A stretch of DNA of 7,261 nt. Source: Pseudomonadota bacterium (lineage in GTDB: Bacteria; Pseudomonadota; Gammaproteobacteria; Xanthomonadales; Xanthomonadaceae). Position numbers and translations under genes: made by a program. Below, piece by piece: positions 6,811 to 7,261 of the stretch; positions within the stretch are counted from its first letter, which is position 1, and every line of letters starts with the position of its first letter. The notes below the pieces were generated by a model. The model did no database searches, was not told the origin of the DNA, and saw nothing but the letters and a program-made list of their open reading frames with translations. The DNA is taken from assembly GCA_019348095.1 (NCBI GenBank), contig JAHWKC010000114.1, forward strand, positions 1-7,261. The letters are read 5' to 3'.

Positions 6811-6875
6811 TGACGCCCTCGTGAAAATTCGTAGTGGGAACCGCGTCAAATTTTTGACGCAGTGGGCGTGACGCA
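6811..6875 (+). promoter_or_regulatory. TGACGC-reiterated promoter/operator region with perfect palindrome
   Basis: Four copies of TGACGC lie within 65 bases: plus strand at 6811-6816, 6855-6860 and 6869-6874, and minus strand at 6843-6848. Two of them form the perfect palindrome GCGTCAAA-TT-TTTGACGC (6843-6860). The 6855 and 6869 copies extend to TGACGCA and are 14 bases apart. TTGACG at 6854-6859 matches a -35 hexamer, but I find no good -10 at the right spacing, so the promoter call is tentative. The AT-rich centre stands out from the surrounding GC-rich DNA. Its place about 120 bases before the ATG at 6982 suggests it controls that gene. Confidence 0.45.
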
Positions 6876-6890
6876 GCGCACAAAAGGGCT

Positions 6891-6935
6891 GGAGGGCCCT
6901 TCCTAACATCGCTGCCGGCTCGAAGGGAGCCCTCC
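6891..6935 (+). promoter_or_regulatory. Long stem-loop in the leader of the 6982 start
   Basis: GGAGGG (6891-6896) pairs with CCCTCC (6930-6935), and CCCTTC (6897-6902) with GAAGGG (6922-6927). This gives a 12-bp stem with a 2-base bulge (6928-6929) and a 19-base loop. An alternative hairpin pairs AAGGGC (6884-6889) with GCCCTT (6896-6901); the two are mutually exclusive. TCCTTTCCC follows, which is pyrimidine-rich but not a U-run. It may be an attenuator-like or stabilising leader structure. Confidence 0.4.
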
Positions 6936-6981
6936 TCCTTTCCCAAACACCGCCTAAACGGCGACGGAGTCCCACGCACTC

Positions 6982-7261
6982 ATGTCTACTCATCGTTCCG
7001 GCAAGCTCGCCCTCCTGCTTCTCGCTCCGCTCGGTGCCCGCCTTGCGCCGGATCTTGTCGTTGTCGGGGGCGGACCGCTTCGCCGTCTTGACCGCCCGCT
7101 CCGACCACTGCCGCTGGGTGTGGGCGCGCTCGGTGAGCCGGCCCTTCTCCGCGGCGAAGCGCTCGTAGGCGTCGCGCTGCTGGCTCCGCCCGAGGGCCTT
7201 GGCCGCCACGTAGTCGGACCAGCCGCCGGCGTAGGAGACGGCCCGGTGGTGCTCCTCGGTG
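6982..7261 (+). CDS. Start of a rightward gene for a secreted protein; body replaced or chimeric
   Basis: An ATG at 6982 with cGGAGt (6966-6970) 12 bases upstream opens a frame reading MSTHRSGKLALLLLAPLG, which looks like a Sec signal peptide: polar and basic start, then leucines. The long structured leader before it suits a real start. The frame stays open to the window end, but from about residue 9-11 on it is codon-for-codon antisense to a strongly conserved ABC-F ATPase segment. So only about the first ten residues are likely native. The rest (many L, G, P and V residues, no recognisable domain) is probably a shadow translation. If the junction is real, this gene is broken; if it is an assembly join, the true protein continues in sequence missing here. 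The intact product could be a TonB-dependent receptor or other exported protein, but that is a guess. Confidence 0.35.
   Translation, partial: MSTHRSGKLALLLLAPLGARLAPDLVVVGGGPLRRLDRPLRPLPLGVGALGEPALLRGEALVGVALLAPPEGLGRHVVGPAAGVGDGPVVLLG
7006..7261 (-). pseudogene. ABC-F ATPase fragment (inter-domain linker), actinobacterial type
   Basis: Read on the minus strand from base 7260, this encodes 82 residues that closely resemble the linker between the two ATPase domains of an actinobacterial ABC-F protein. The segments are 'YAGGWSDYVAAKAL', 'AYERFAAEKGRLTERA', 'TQRQWSERAVKTAKRS', 'APDNDKIRRKAGTERSEKQ'. The T-Q-R-x-W and D-N-D-K-I ... S-E-K-Q patterns are what I recall for the family. ABC-F proteins act on the ribosome, and some give antibiotic resistance by dislodging drugs; the linker is the part that reaches toward the P-site tRNA. 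Similarity stops at about 7005-7014, and the frame then runs through unrelated leader DNA to a stop near 6796. The second ATPase domain is therefore missing. The upstream part lies beyond the window. All 82 codons end in G or C, unlike the rest of the window. It is either a foreign insertion or a misassembled contig end. Walker motifs are not in view. Confidence 0.75.

Noticed and set aside
6375..6871. Small open frames over the repeat region, including repeated 'RDSSCGLPP'
   Set aside because: The repeated peptide is just the translation of the duplicated DNA unit; there is no RBS or protein-level signal.

Overview
The window is high-GC DNA carrying one strand-uniform block of exopolysaccharide or surface-polysaccharide genes (1-6197). 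It is followed by a gene-free stretch of about 780 bases rich in repeats and dyad symmetries (6198-6981), then a right end (about 7005-7261) that does not seem to belong with the rest. GTAG-type REP palindromes (hairpin AGCCGAGC-AA-GCTCGGCT next to TAC/GTAG) and the gene content suggest a gammaproteobacterium of the Xanthomonadaceae (Stenotrophomonas/Luteimonas/Lysobacter-like). This is an inference from motifs, not a database result.

Region 1 (1-6197) is five tightly packed plus-strand genes: the 3' part of a GT4 glycosyltransferase (11-base overlap with the next gene); a complete GT4 glycosyltransferase (ATGA overlap); a second complete GT4 glycosyltransferase (2-base gap); a polytopic O-antigen ligase/polymerase-family membrane protein (4-base gap); and a large secreted, cysteine-rich right-handed parallel beta-helix protein, probably a lipoprotein. 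The simplest reading is one transcription unit. The cytoplasmic GTs add sugars to a lipid-linked repeat unit, the membrane protein polymerises or ligates the glycan outside the inner membrane, and the beta-helix protein binds, cleaves, epimerises or otherwise handles the polymer in the periplasm or at the outer membrane. Sugar specificities cannot be read from the sequence.

Region 2 (6198-6981) has no convincing gene. It starts with a nested stem-loop just after the beta-helix stop. Next come three copies of a REP-containing repeat, two of them near-identical tandem units about 95 bases apart, and a degenerate GTAG hairpin in the other orientation. The rest looks like the 5' regulatory region of a rightward gene: several perfect or near-perfect dyads, a reiterated TGACGC motif and a 12-bp stem-loop leader. 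It leads to an ATG at 6982 with a Shine-Dalgarno-like GGAG and a secretion-signal-like N-terminus.

Region 3 (about 7005-7261) reads, on the minus strand, as the inter-domain linker of an actinobacterial-type ABC-F ATPase. Every one of the 82 codons seen ends in G or C, and the homology breaks abruptly where the leader/signal-peptide gene begins. This is either a recent insertion or, more likely, a chimeric assembly join. I see no clear new defence or mobile system. The most notable items are the cysteine-paired beta-helix protein ending the polysaccharide operon, the dyad/TGACGC-rich leader, and the abrupt junction.
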